Assembly (NCBI GenBank): GCA_973895155.1
Contig: OZ316891.1
Span: 23,436,001-23,500,000, forward strand
DNA length: 64,000 bases
DNA from: Marsupella aquatica
Lineage: Eukaryota; Marchantiophyta
Direction: 5' to 3'
The translations under genes were made by a program, and so were the position numbers. The notes beneath the pieces were generated by a model. It saw nothing but the letters and a program-made list of their open reading frames with translations. It was not told the DNA's origin and made no database searches. The first letter of the stretch is position 1, and the number at the start of each line of letters is the position of its first letter. Below are positions 43,826 through 54,556 of this stretch, one piece after another.

Positions 43826-46424
43826 CTTTGAGGGCTTGTCGATCCCCGACGTCTCCTCGACGTCCATAGGTTGAACCGCTCACGCTTGTGGTGTACCGGC
43901 CACTCCGCCGGTCTGAGTCAACGTGCGTCAGTGGCCGCTTCCTTAAGTTTGTTATACGGACCCGAGGGAGGGGCCCCTCCACGCTCGTAACCCGGGTGTG
44001 CGAATAGCGACCCGCCGCCAGCCCGAACCTGAAGTCCCCCTTATTGCCTAATGATGTCCTACCCCTAATGATTACCTAAATACTGTCGTTATGCTAATAA
44101 TAGCGGCCTAAGACCCACCTAACGCGCGTGCCGAGCGCAGTTAGACTGAATCACTCATTAACCGCCGTACCGGCGGCGTCACATGCCCAGTGACCAAAGG
44201 GCGTCTTGCACTTCTTCACTCCCCAAACCTATGATTGCCACAGGAAGTATATGTTGTAGTAAACGATGATAGTCATGTGTCTTGAGATACATTGGCCATT
44301 TATGACTGTCCTCCATCCCAAAAGCCTTACGTAGATTGGCACCATAGCCTGTAGGAAACCGCATCTGCCCTATGCGTTGTCGAAACTCTCTTCTTTCACC
44401 AACACTCAAAACCCATGGAGCTGAAGGATGATGTTCCATCCCTGTGGATTCATCAACTGTTATCCATACATCTGGATGTCGTTCTAGATCCTGGCATGCC
44501 TCCCTAAAATTAATGTTCTTTTCCCCATAAAAGTGCTTGATCAAAGCCTTCCCAACATTTTCCTCTATATGCATGGGGTCTAACAAGTGATGAATCTTCA
44601 ACTCAGGCCAATAGGGCAAAGTGGCCAATATACCCCACCTTGTCAATCCACTACCATCAAATCCCATGGCATCTTCAGGGTCTGCCACCCTATCAGCTAT
44701 GGACTTCCAATACGAAAATGTTGTGCGGTCAAGTATCTCACGCTCATCACCATTGATCATGTCAAAGTCTGAAAACAAAAGGGGGTCAGACCTCATGTGA
44801 TGCCCAAGTGGAAGAAACTTGGTATGACCAAGGTAGATTATCTTGTGCAGCCATTTTGAGTACTTGGCCATATCGTGAAGGCTTGGACCACAAGTGGAGC
44901 ATGCCTTGTACCCTTGAGTTTGGAACCCAGAAACAAACCCAAACCCTGCTCACAAAATAACATTCTCAATTAGAGTCAAAGGAATTGAAAAGTTCATGTA
45001 CATAGAATTAAAGAGGGACTTCCTTCCAAACAAACTTGATCTCCAATACATGAAAAAAATACAAATCCATACCACTCACCTGGATAGTCATGCATGGTCC
45101 ACATAATGATTCCCTTCAATTGGAAGACACGTGGTAACCCTCCTGTAGTTGTCCGACCATCATATGCCCATACACCCCCCCATAATTTATGGAGTTCCCC
45201 AACCAAGAGCGCCAAGTAGGTGTCCATGTTTTTTACCTTAGATGGACCTGGGATAATCAATGATAGCAATAAGAATCCCTTTTTCATGGACAACCATGGG
45301 GGAAGGTTGTAATTCATAACAACCACCGGCCAAACCGAAGTAGGGCGCCCTTTCCCTCCAAGGGAGTGTGGGCTTACCCCATCTAATGCCAACCCCAACC
45401 TCACATGACGAGGGTCACGTGCAAATTCTGGCCATTGTGACTCCACATGCTTGTGAGCAGGGGAATCAACTGGCAACCGCATGACACCGGCCTCTGATCG
45501 ATGTGTCTTATGCCATACCATCAATTCTGCCAAGTCAGAAAATCGGTACATGTGCAACAATCGAGGAATAATAGGAAACCAACGAACAGCTTTTCTAGGC
45601 ACCTTTGAGGTCAACATGTTGGTTTCATATCGAGGCTCTTGACAAATTGGACACTCAGTTGCGCTGGCATTGGTCTCATGATAGAGAATGCAGTCATTCA
45701 CACAAGCATGAATGATATGGTATTCCATGCCAATGGATGATAGAACCCTCTTTGCCTCCTTCCAAGTTCCTGGCAACACATTTTCACTAGGTAACAAGAG
45801 ATCATGGCAAATCGCAAACAAATCCGATAGTAGCGCATTGCTTGCCTTGTGTTTTGCCTGAAGATTCATCAATGCCAAGATGGCAGATAGTCTATTCAAA
45901 TGAGCACCCCCATAAATAGGTGTTCTAGCATGTGCCTCAGCTTCTTCCCATTGTTTTTGTCCTTCAGGTGTACGTTGAGGCCTTGGATCATGTGCAACAT
46001 TTGGTGGAGGGTCTCCTTCATTGGGTGGGACACCTCCTTCACCACCAATGTCTACACCAAACCAATCTGTCATGAAGTCATCCATGGCTGACTCTTGGTC
46101 TTGCATGACCTCATAATCTGTCCGAGGTGCCCCTTCATCTGGACTGTCATTATCATTGTCACTTGATGAGGAATCTGCTGATGATGTTTCCCCGTCTTGT
46201 GGCAAGCCCATTTCTTGATATGTAGCTCTCAACGTCCTTGGCAACATATCTTGACTAGGCCGCACATTCTATAGAAAATACAATAAAGTATTCACAATGA
46301 AATTAACGCCAAATATAGTAGTGCTCGAAACATATTATTAACAATATAAAAAGAACATGTCATTACAAAACATACGTTCACATACGATGAACGTATAATA
46401 CATGTCCCTAAAGTAATCCTAATC

Positions 46425-47579
46425 TCATTCATAATGTGTAAACAACTCCTCTCCAACCAGAATGGTCCTATTAGCTACAACTAGACAATGGTCATGATGA
46501 TATCTCTGCCCATAAGGGGTTGGAGGGGGACCATCAACAAAAACCCATTCACAGTTTTTCCTACGCTTAGGCCGGGTCCCCACAGTACTGTTGATGAAAC
46601 CGGCAATATTCCCACTACGGATGGGATCACCATCAATTATACGCTGGTCACAATACTTTCTGGTGCAACCATCAAAAGTATCCATGTCCAATGCATAAGT
46701 CTTCCACTCATGGTGTTGAACAAGGATCATGTTCCAATGTCTCCTCTTGTAAATGGGTCCACCATACGGGAACAACGTTGGTCCATCTGAAGAGCGCCCT
46801 TTTCCACCCATATCATCCACAATAATGTCCTGACAAGAGAAAATCCCATACCCATGCCTCTCCCCTAGGGTCGAACTCTTGACAACCCAACGTCTTCCCC
46901 AAACTTCTATCTCCTCACCATAGGTTATATCACATGGCAAACCAAGGCACTCCGGATTCCAATCCTTTATGATAGGAACACACTTCCCTGTGAAGGTACA
47001 AGGGCCCCATCTACCATCAACCCTACAAGTGTACTGATCCACTTCCCCTCTAGGCTGTCTTTTTGACTTTTTTTCCCTCTTGTAACAATACCATCACCCT
47101 TAATTGTCCCAACACTACCTTGCCCTGCTGCCACTAAACGAAAAGCTTGTGAAAGTGCCGAGCCTATAGCATCTAGAACTCCTTGTGAGGGAACATAGGG
47201 TGTTGGTGTAGTGGGTGTAGGCCTACTGGATACCTATAGGAAGAAATGGAACCAAGTGAGTGTGATGAACCTCCCAAATTTTATTTTATGCTACCTAGCA
47301 AGATTTACAAAATAAAATGGAAATCACAGTAAGTTTACAACTCACCATACGGGATGAAGAAGCTCCCGGTGTAAGACCTCGATGTTGGCCATATCGAGCA
47401 ATGTGCTCCGCACATACATATGACTTTTGGACAACCATCCCCACACATTTTTTACAACCACAAAGTTGGCGTGGTGGACCACTAGGTCGACGTACGGTTG
47501 GTTCAGGTTGAGGAGGAGGATGACTTTCTTCATCGGAAGAGGAATCTGATGTGGTGGAAGTTGTAGAGGATGAAGACAT
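46425..47579 (-). pseudogene. SET-domain gene inside the CACTA element, one frameshift
   Basis: Exon 1 (47579-47346) encodes a Ser-rich start and LCGCKKCVGMVVQK followed by EHIARYG, a zinc-type module like the N-terminal transposase-associated domain of TNP2. Donor GTGAGT. Exon 2 (47233-46425) follows a CCTATAG acceptor. After a basic linker its frame is broken in a run of seven A (47070-47080); one extra A would join it to the 205-residue SET frame. SET signatures: GERHGYGIFSCQDI (N-SET glycine turn), the ALDMDTF strand, GNIAGFINST (GN.aRFiNHS pseudoknot) and ILVGEELFTHYE (GEEL..dY). The usual His of NHS is absent. SET enzymes methylate lysines; activity here is uncertain. Confidence 0.7.
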
Positions 47580-47989
47580 CTGACAAGTATAGCAATTGGA
47601 AGGCGATTAGTAAAAACTTCACCAAAACCATCATTGATAATCCCTACCTAAACATATTAAAAAGAATTGACAGAAAAATACCTTTATGAGACCCGGGCTT
47701 AGCAATGCCTTGACGGATCTTGTGGCTCAAATTTCATGAACCAAATCTGGAAGGAGGGGAAAATCTGCCAATATACAATGAATTAAGCCATGCCTTATGG
47801 TGAACCAGAAAAAAAGGATGATAGATTGTAACCCCTCCATATTTACAGCAATGACTAGAAATGCATGAGAAAATGTTATACCTTTCAGATGCCCGGGCTC
47901 TCGCAAGGCATTATCATGCATTAGCCAAAACTTTAAAAAACATGGGGAAGTGCCCTACAACGCCAAAGAGTTTTCCTCTCCATGTTAAT

Positions 47990-48850
47990 GAGATAGACAA
48001 AGAAATATAAGTAACCCAAACCCTACCCTAAACCCAAACCATGAAATGAAACCCTTCATTAAAACCTAACCCAAATCCCTCAATCACCCTAAACCCTTAC
48101 CCTTATCCTAACCAATACCCAAATCCCTCATTAAAAATTCAAACCTTTACCCTAAACCCAAACCATGAAATGAAACCCTTCATTAAAACCTAACCCAAAT
48201 CCCTCAAGCACCCTAAACCCTTACCCTTATCCTAACCAATACCCAAATCCCTCATTAAAATTTCAAACCTTTACCCTAAACCCAACCCAAATCCCCCAAT
48301 TACATATAAAACTCTTACCCTATCTACACCTTACTTTACCTATATAGGCCAACCCCCACCCCTATAGTTATTCTAAACTTCACCCTAACCCCTAAATTGA
48401 GGCCCTTTTTTAAAACTTAAGCAAAAATTGTACCCCCTCAATTAGAACCAAATCCAACCCTATATCATGTTACACCCCAACCCAAACACTTACATTAGAA
48501 ACCCAACCCCTTTAAAAAAACCACAATTAAACCCCCCAACTAAAAACCAAACCCAATCCCTTTAAAAAACAACCACAATTCAACCCCTCAACTAAAACCA
48601 AACCCAACCCCTGTAATTCCTCACAACCTAATGCAAACCTCTACCTTAAACCCTAAGCCAAACCCATTAATTTAAACCCAACCCTTTTATTCCAACCTAA
48701 CCCAAGTTTTAACCCCCTTAATTAAACCAAATACTCCTAGATTAAAACCAAATATAAACCTAACCTTTAATTAAACCCAAACCTTTGTTAACTTATATTC
48801 TAGTTATCCTTACAACCCAAACATCCATTGACACCCCTTCCATGTTAACT
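47990..48850. repeat. G-depleted AACCC/CCCTAAA-like tract
   Basis: About 860 bp with very few G on the plus strand, made of degenerate AACCCAAACCC, CCCTAAACCC and AACCCAAATCCC words. A 124-bp unit (starting ATGAAATGAAACCCTTC) is repeated at 48041 and 48165. It lies between the divergent SET/TNP2 and TNPA-like genes. Confidence 0.88.
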
Positions 48851-49282
48851 TATGGGCACTTAACATACCTTAAATGTCGTTTGACAAACCTTAATAGCCG
48901 TTTGACACCCCAAAGTGTTTTCCAACCCTAAACCGATAAGACCTGCCTCGCAAATTATTTCACAAGTTAGAGAATATTTTTGCGAACCTACGACCTTCGC
49001 ACTTGCTTCGCAAAAACAGAGGCCGAGAACGATTTTTTGGGTCTTCTGCGGGTTGCGATGGCTTTGCGAAGGGAATAGATTCGGAAGTGCCTCGCAAGTT
49101 GCGAGACTATTTGCGAGGGCACGGGCTTCGCAGTTTCCCATGTGTATGTCATCGCAAACCCGTTTTTGAACGGCGTAAACATCGGTGGGAGCTCGCATTC
49201 GGGCTCATTTCAGTTTTTGAGCGAGACGAGAAGGGCCGGGCCGCGCGCAACAGTACGAGGGAGACTGTGAGAGAGGGGAGCT
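48851..49282. promoter_or_regulatory. Promoter-side region of the TNPA-like gene with TTCGCAA sites
   Basis: No ORF. From 48950 to 49195 at least seven CTCGCAA / TTGCGAA / CTTCGCA words occur, like those in the subterminal zones. No TATA box is convincing. Position suggests autoregulation by the element's own binding protein (inference from En/Spm). Confidence 0.45.
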
Positions 49283-51329
49283 ATGGCTACCGGTGAGGGG
49301 AGTGGAGGGCAAGGTGGTAGTGGTAGTGGTAGTGGCAATGGGGGAAATCCAGAGAAAGAGAAGAATGCCTGGGCAGACTTAGTGGCCCAACATCTCAGTG
49401 CTGCACAATTGGGAGAAGTGAATCTCAATTCTCCAGCAGGGCTTGCCTCTTTGAGTGCCATTCTTGGACAGGTTTTGCAAACTGGGATTGTAGCAGGACA
49501 AGCTACTAGAGAGGGGGAGGAGAGGGCCGCAGCTGAAGAGAAGGCTAGAGAGAAAAAAAGGAAGAGAGAGGAAAGAACTAAGTCGGGAGTTGCCTCTCCT
49601 CAAGCCCTAGAGAAGCAGAAGAGAAGAGAGGAGAGAGATTCAATTCGAAAACAGAGGGAGGAGCAACGTCAGAAAGAGGAAGCAAGAAAAAAACTTCCAT
49701 TCATTGCCTTGGAGACGAGTGGGACTCCAACTGAGCTAGCATATGCAGGGGCTAAGAGCACAATCAAGCAAATTATCACAAGCAATTTCTCACGAGGCAT
49801 CCAGTGGGGGAAGATTGAGAAGGCAGAGCGAAAGAGGGTCATCAACCAAATCAAGGATGCATTTCGCAATGGGCCTGACATAGATGAGCAATGGTTGGCA
49901 GATAAGATTTCAAATTCTATGTCTCAAATGCGATACCATGACAGGATGAAGATTAGAGCCCACCTGAAAGACTTGAGATCATACAGGAACTTGCGCAGAC
50001 CCCTCCACTTCACCGAGGACATCTGGAATTCGTTTTACAAGATTGAGGTGCAAATTAAGGCAGCTCACGAGTTGGAAGAGTGGAAGGGCAATCTAGATCG
50101 AGCCTTGAAAGCAAAGGAGGCCGGGAAGCTCCCCCCTGACCACGACCTGAAGCCACTTGAGCAGAAGGTAGCTGAGATGCAGAAGGTGGCCAACCAGGAG
50201 GGAAAGCCACCCAAGCGTTTCACAGATGCAGCCAAACGAGTGAAATCCACCCCCAATCCAGTCCACAAGTTGGGTCAAGGCGGGCTCCCCGGCCTCAAGT
50301 CACACTTTGTGAGTGCCTCTTGCTCCTCCCTAACCTCTCTATTCCTTTCAGAGTTGTGCAATGCAAGTGAATGACATCCCCGAAGGTTCTTGCTGTTGTG
50401 CATGCTTGCTTGGTTACTAGTTTAGGGCAACTCTGACACTTAGAATTTCTGGCAAATTTTTAAAAACTCTCGGGAACACAGTTTGCGAAGGTGTTGTGAT
50501 GCGTATTTGTTCGCAAACCCCTCGCAAAGTCTATCATAGACTTTTTCCATTTCAATTTTCCGATGCCTTTGCGAACAAATGCGCATCGCAAACTCCATTG
50601 CAACGCCTTCGCAAAAAAAGGTGGTTCGCAAGTTGCTATGCTTATAGGTTCACAAATTTGAATTTTAAAATTTTTTTGGGTCATGTTTAGTAGTTGAGGA
50701 TTTAGGCGTCACTTGTGGCTATAGGGTATGCTTAAGGGCAAATTTAACCAATTTTAATTGGTTTTATGCATGGCAGTATCGGAGGTACAAAAGGAAGATA
50801 TCAAAAAAGCATATTGAGGTGGCGATAGAGCATGGACGAAAGTACCTCTTTGCGATGGTAGATGCCGAGTTGGCTACTGTAAGTGTCTAAGTGTGAACCA
50901 TATGATTAGCATGCGAACATTGTGAGTGACCCTTTATGTCTTGCGGAAACTAATGATATGTAATGGATGCAGGATTCGGATGAGCCTGAGGGGTCGGGTG
51001 CTGATGTGACCAGTAGTGATGACGATGAGGGGGCTACTCCTGGTACTAGTGGTGCTCGGGGGGGGAGTAGTCGTGAGGTAGGTTCTTCCCACCGTGGTAG
51101 TGGTGGTAGTCATGTGTCATCAGCACACGTTGATGACCAGGGGGAGGAGGAGGACCCTGAGGATGAGGAGGAGGAACAGGAGGGGCAGGAGGAGCCAGAG
51201 GAGCAGCAGGAGCAGGAGCAGGAGCGCCGACGGCCATCACACACCCGTCACCAACAGGATCCCCGGAAGGATAAGGGCAAGAAGCCAGCCAAGAATCCAA
51301 CCAAGAGGAGCCGCAAGAGCCCATTCTAG
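49283..51329 (+). CDS. TNPA-like CACTA protein, 3 exons, 494 aa
   Basis: Exons 49283-50308, 50777-50878 and 50973-51329, joined by GTGAGT...GGCAG and GTAAGT...TGCAG introns, all phase 0. The order is a Gly-rich start and a WADLVAQHLSAAQLGE helix. A long charged coiled coil rich in E, K and R (about 85-145) follows, then a helical domain (about 165-330; RKRVINQIKDAFR, DRMKIRAHLKDLRSYRNLRRPLHF), a basic exon 2 (YRRYKRKISKKH) and an acidic, Glu-rich C terminus ending in a basic tail. No stops. By position it is the second CACTA gene, which in En/Spm binds subterminal repeats. The sequence itself shows no family motif I can name. Confidence 0.75.
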
Positions 51330-52084
51330 TTATTTTGTAGAGATACATGCATGAGAGTGACTTGTCATGCCGGAGCTTAGGGTAGGAAGAGGCAGCATAG
51401 GTTTAGAAGGGCGGACCTAGCATCAGATATTTCCCCCCTCTTGTCCATGTATAGGGTTCTTTGAAGCCCTATCATTTTGTTCATGCTTTTCCATTTTATA
51501 AAACAACAATTTTGCCTTCCACATTGGGTTCCAAGGAAAACCCCTCGCAAATAATGTATTGAATCCTGTGTGATCATAATTTTGCGAACCCTTTAAGAAA
51601 TCATTCCCATCGCACAATATTAACCCCAAGGCGTCGCACTTTTTGAGTCAATTAACTTCAGAACTTCAGATCCAAATATGTCGGGTTTTTTGTGATACTT
51701 CTAGGATCGCACTTTCCTAATCGCAACCGTTCACAAACTTCTGAAATCACCGGTATCGCTCTTTGTCATACAATCCCCATCAAAACAATTGAACCAGTAT
51801 CAATCGCAAATATGATGCGATGGTAAATCCGTCTCAAATATTGATGCCCGCACGGGACGTGTGCGTGTATGTTTGCGAACCTTATGCGACGTATAATGGA
51901 TCGCAGAAGTATTGAATATTGTGAACCTCTCAGCTTCTCAGTTTGCCATGATGTTGCGATGCCGTTGCGATGGTCCGCGTGCGAAGTTATTAGGTTCGCA
52001 AAGTGCGAAGGGGGTGCGATGCGCGTATGTTCGCAATAGCCAGAATTATGAAAATCAGGGGCTTGTTAGTTGCGATGAGATTGT
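51330..52084. promoter_or_regulatory. CACTA right subterminal repeat zone
   Basis: No gene. CTCGCAAAT, TTTGCGAACC, ATCGCAA and TTCGCAAA words are dense from 51540 to the terminal repeat, mirroring 38260-38800. Confidence 0.7.
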
Positions 52085-52115
52085 CTTCGCAAAACCGGCC
52101 GATAGTGTTGTAGTG
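52085..52115 (-). repeat. CACTA right terminal inverted repeat
   Basis: On the minus strand it reads CACTACAACACTATC, then GGCCGGTTTTGCGAAG, the counterpart of 38252-38281. Confidence 0.93.
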
Positions 52116-53630
52116 ATGACCTGGCTAAAGATGTGCTAGAATCTAGAGTCTTGGCAACCGTAGGTCAACTATTGAAAAATAGCCCATACTTCCAGAAGCA
52201 GTTAAGGAAGGTGATTCTCGACAAGCTGAGATTACCCAAGGTAGCAACCAAATCCGGTGTGTTGATGATAGAAGAAGATCAAGGTGCCCCAGCATTACCA
52301 TTAATGATTCAAGGAGAAATATTATTGCAAGTACCCATTGATGGAGGATCCGGGGTATGTATTATGATTGATTCAACAGCAAAAGGATGGGGTCTAACGC
52401 CAGAGATGACTGGAAGAGTGTTAAACATGGCCAATGGGTATCAAGTCATTCCCACAGGAGTGTTAACCGACATCAAAATGGAGATAGGAGATATATTCTT
52501 TAGCATTAACTATGTAGTAATGAAGCCAGTAAACCCTACATTGTTCCGGCTTTTAATTGGCAGGCCATGGCTGTACCTAGCCAAAGTAATAGAGGATTGG
52601 GGTAAGAAGGAGTTCACCTTTGGGGCCCCATCTATCACGATATCCTGGGACACCAAGGATGACCGCAGGAAAAGCATCAGGGAGATAGATGGGTACGACA
52701 GTGGACTGGAATCCGCCGATGAGGTACGTTGGCTAGAATGCCTCACTGACCTAACCGAAGAAAGTGTCTTTGGACCAGAGGTACCCCCCAGCGGATTATG
52801 GCAAGAACCTATGGAAGGTGACTTAGAGGAAGGTGAAGAAGAGGTCGAGGACTGCTTTACCATAGAATCCACCTTTTTAGCTTCAATCTCGAAGGAAGCA
52901 CCAAAGGTGAACCAGTTGGGTGAAACGGTTAAGTGGGGAGCTACAGCAGGGACCGTGGATTTTCCTCAGGCATTGTGGCAGAGCCGACAGGATCCACAAC
53001 GCCATCTATCCCCAGCAACAAATTAAATACAAGGGGATCATCTTACAAGCCAATCTCAAGGGCAGAGCAAATTGAGGCCCTACTAGAAGCCGGAAGAGCA
53101 CGACGGCCTGACCCTCAGGAAGCAGGAATAGATGACATGTACGGGAAGAATCCAAAACCGAGTCAGGAAGGGAAGCCGACAACTAAATCAAAACCGAGCA
53201 GAACGGCAAGGGAATAGTCTGTGAGAACCAGGGAGAAATTAAGTCAACAAACTCGGCTAGTACTGCCGAGATTCCAGTCTATGGAGGTATGAGACTGGAA
53301 AGGCTGGAAGCCGAGCTGGACCCAAATTTGAAGAAGCAGATTAATATGATCCAAGCACGGCAATATCGGAAGCTCGACTTAGGAGAAGGAAGGGAACTGA
53401 ACTTAGGGAGGGACCTAATACCTGAGCTCGAGAAGGAGATCAATGAATTACTAATTGAATTTCAGGATGTGTTTGCATGGAGTCACCAAGATCTGAAGGG
53501 AGTAGACCCAAAACTAGGAGAACACTGAATCGATCTCATGTTAGGGGCCAAATCATTTTGACAACCGATTTGACGGATGAACCCTAAGTATTCCCTGATG
53601 GTCAAAACTAAAATCGACAAATCGCTCAGT
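52116..53630 (+). pseudogene. Gypsy protease and start of reverse transcriptase (continues 38251)
   Basis: Continues the plus gag frame: AKDVLESRVLATVGQLLKNSPYF, then a retropepsin-like domain. It has PIDGGSGVCIMIDSTAKGWG, NMANGYQVIPTGVLT, INYVVMKP and LLIGRPWLYLAKVIEDWGK. A frameshift follows near 52960-53020. Then FQDVFAWSHQDLKGVDPK, the conserved lead-in to Gypsy reverse transcriptase, TGA at 53526-53528 and PKYSLMVKTKIDKSL. The polymerase is lost beyond about 53630, where coiled-coil sequence begins, so RT, RNase H and integrase are deleted. Confidence 0.88.
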
Positions 53631-53639
53631 CTGACAATC

Positions 53640-54556
53640 AGATTATCAAAGATAAACTGACTCGGACCCAGGGAGAGTTGGCCGACGCAGTCAAGGAAAG
53701 AGAGAAATGGAAGCGGGAGCTAAGGGATGCAGAGGAGGCCCACTTAGCAACCAACAATTGGGCCATGACGGAGAACCAGAGAAGGGAGAGGGCGTTGAAA
53801 GGAGAGCTCAAAGATATCCGCGGAGCCCTTGAGCAAAAGGAAGCAGAGTTAGGGAAATCCTATCAAGGGATTATTGCGCTGTAGCAGGAGCTTGCGTCCC
53901 TGACGACCAGCTTCAAGGCCGACCTGCGTGAAAAGGAGGACCAGCTCGACCAGACTTATGCCAAGATGAATAAAATGGAGTCTGTGGTCGTAGTAGAGCT
54001 CGACAAGGAGCTAAGAGCAACCCAGGAGGAGAGGGCTACCTTAAGGAGGGAATTGGAGGAAGCCAATAAGGAGCTGGAGGAGGCGTGAAAGGACCTGGAC
54101 GAGACCCAGGAGGAGTTGGAGGAAATCACGAGAAAGATGGAGAACCTACAATGGCGGGCCGACAACCAAACGGAGCGGCTGAAGACACAAGCCGCAGTAT
54201 TTAAATGCTTGGCTTCATCAGGTCCAACTCCAATTGGGGGAACCCAGTTACCAGGGGTAGTATTGGCCGTAGGACAAGCCAAAACACTCACCCCGGTGCC
54301 GAAGGTAGGTGGCAAGGGGAAGGAACTGGCTGTCAAAATAGGGAAGAAGAAGAAGCGGAAACCTTCTAGGTCTGGGAGTTATACGGCTTCTCAAGCCGAG
54401 GGGACCGAGAGGATAAACCCGACACCGATCTCCAGCATCTGCACGGCGGTGGATCCACCAGTCCTAGGAAGTGGAGATGGACCGGATCCTCCGCTAGGGC
54501 GCGCATGCCGGAGCCGTATCAGAGGCTGGAGCCGTATCGGAGGCCGGAACCGATGA
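53640..54556 (+). pseudogene. Coiled-coil accessory ORF fragment
   Basis: One frame with TAG at 53882 and TGA at 54086. Long heptad-like segments (RTQGELADAVKEREKWKREL, ELDKELRATQEERATLRREL, EEITRKMENLQWRADNQTERL) lead to a basic tail (GKKKKRKPSRSG). It corresponds to the C-terminal half of the ORFs at 41093 and 8099. It lies just 3' of the truncated Gypsy pol and 5' of the terminal region at 54965. Confidence 0.7.

Larger units (their letters stand above)
40202..44177 (-). mobile_element. 4.0-kb coiled-coil element nested in TNP2
   Basis: Flanked by GTCAC at 40197-40201 and 44178-44182, a 5-bp duplication typical of LTR elements. It holds one ORF (41093-43717) with its own TATA box. 40330-41090 is the LTR-like block also seen at 10690-11390 and 17400-18600. 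The outer ends (GTCGTAGGC ... ACCGGCGGC) are not TG..CA, and I cannot match a second LTR at 43720-44177, so its class is open: LTR derivative, or something not described. Confidence 0.75.
39007..46268 (-). pseudogene. CACTA TNP2 transposase, split by a nested element
   Basis: Exon 46268-45080: ACVNDCILYHE, CPICQEPRYE, WFPIIPRLLHMY, LGLALDGVSPHSL, VVMNYNLPPWLSMKKG, LIIPGPSK and MWTMHDYPG, a textbook Transposase_21/TNP2 region. The intron 45079-44946 (GTGAGT...GAGCAG) rejoins DYPG to FGFVSGFQTQGYKACSTC. The exon continues (FGHH-like H, HHLLDPMHIEENVGK) to about 44183. A 3976-bp insertion (40202-44177) follows, then 40196-39007 with a DUF4218-like part (LPPSFFDCQVHLLVHLV, GPVHCRWMYWLERY, GSMATGY). 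A DUF4216-like part (FKCKWFKIH ... LDECGFTRL ... EQCFYIPYPPDLEW) ends it. A TGA sits in frame at the insertion junction. Without the insert and that codon it would be near full length. Confidence 0.92.
38252..52115. mobile_element. CACTA (En/Spm) transposon, 13.86 kb
   Basis: Starts CACTACTACATATTGGCC and ends GGCCGATAGTGTTGTAGTG. The flanking ATG at 38249-38251 and 52116-52118 is the 3-bp target duplication. Removing it rejoins the Gypsy frame (IVPY to DLAKDV). Contents: a subterminal TTCGCAA-type repeat zone, TNP2 (-), a nested 4.0-kb element, a SET-domain gene (-), a G-poor tract, a TNPA-like gene (+), and a second subterminal zone. Confidence 0.96.

Noticed and set aside
48915-49296. Short ORFs either side of 49.0 kb
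   Set aside because: They fall in the TTCGCAA-rich regulatory stretch and overlap on opposite strands without any family resemblance.
53921-54336. A separate tropomyosin-like host gene
   Set aside because: The coiled-coil frame has two stops, abuts truncated Gypsy pol and LTR-like DNA, and matches the element ORFs; a retroelement fragment is simpler.
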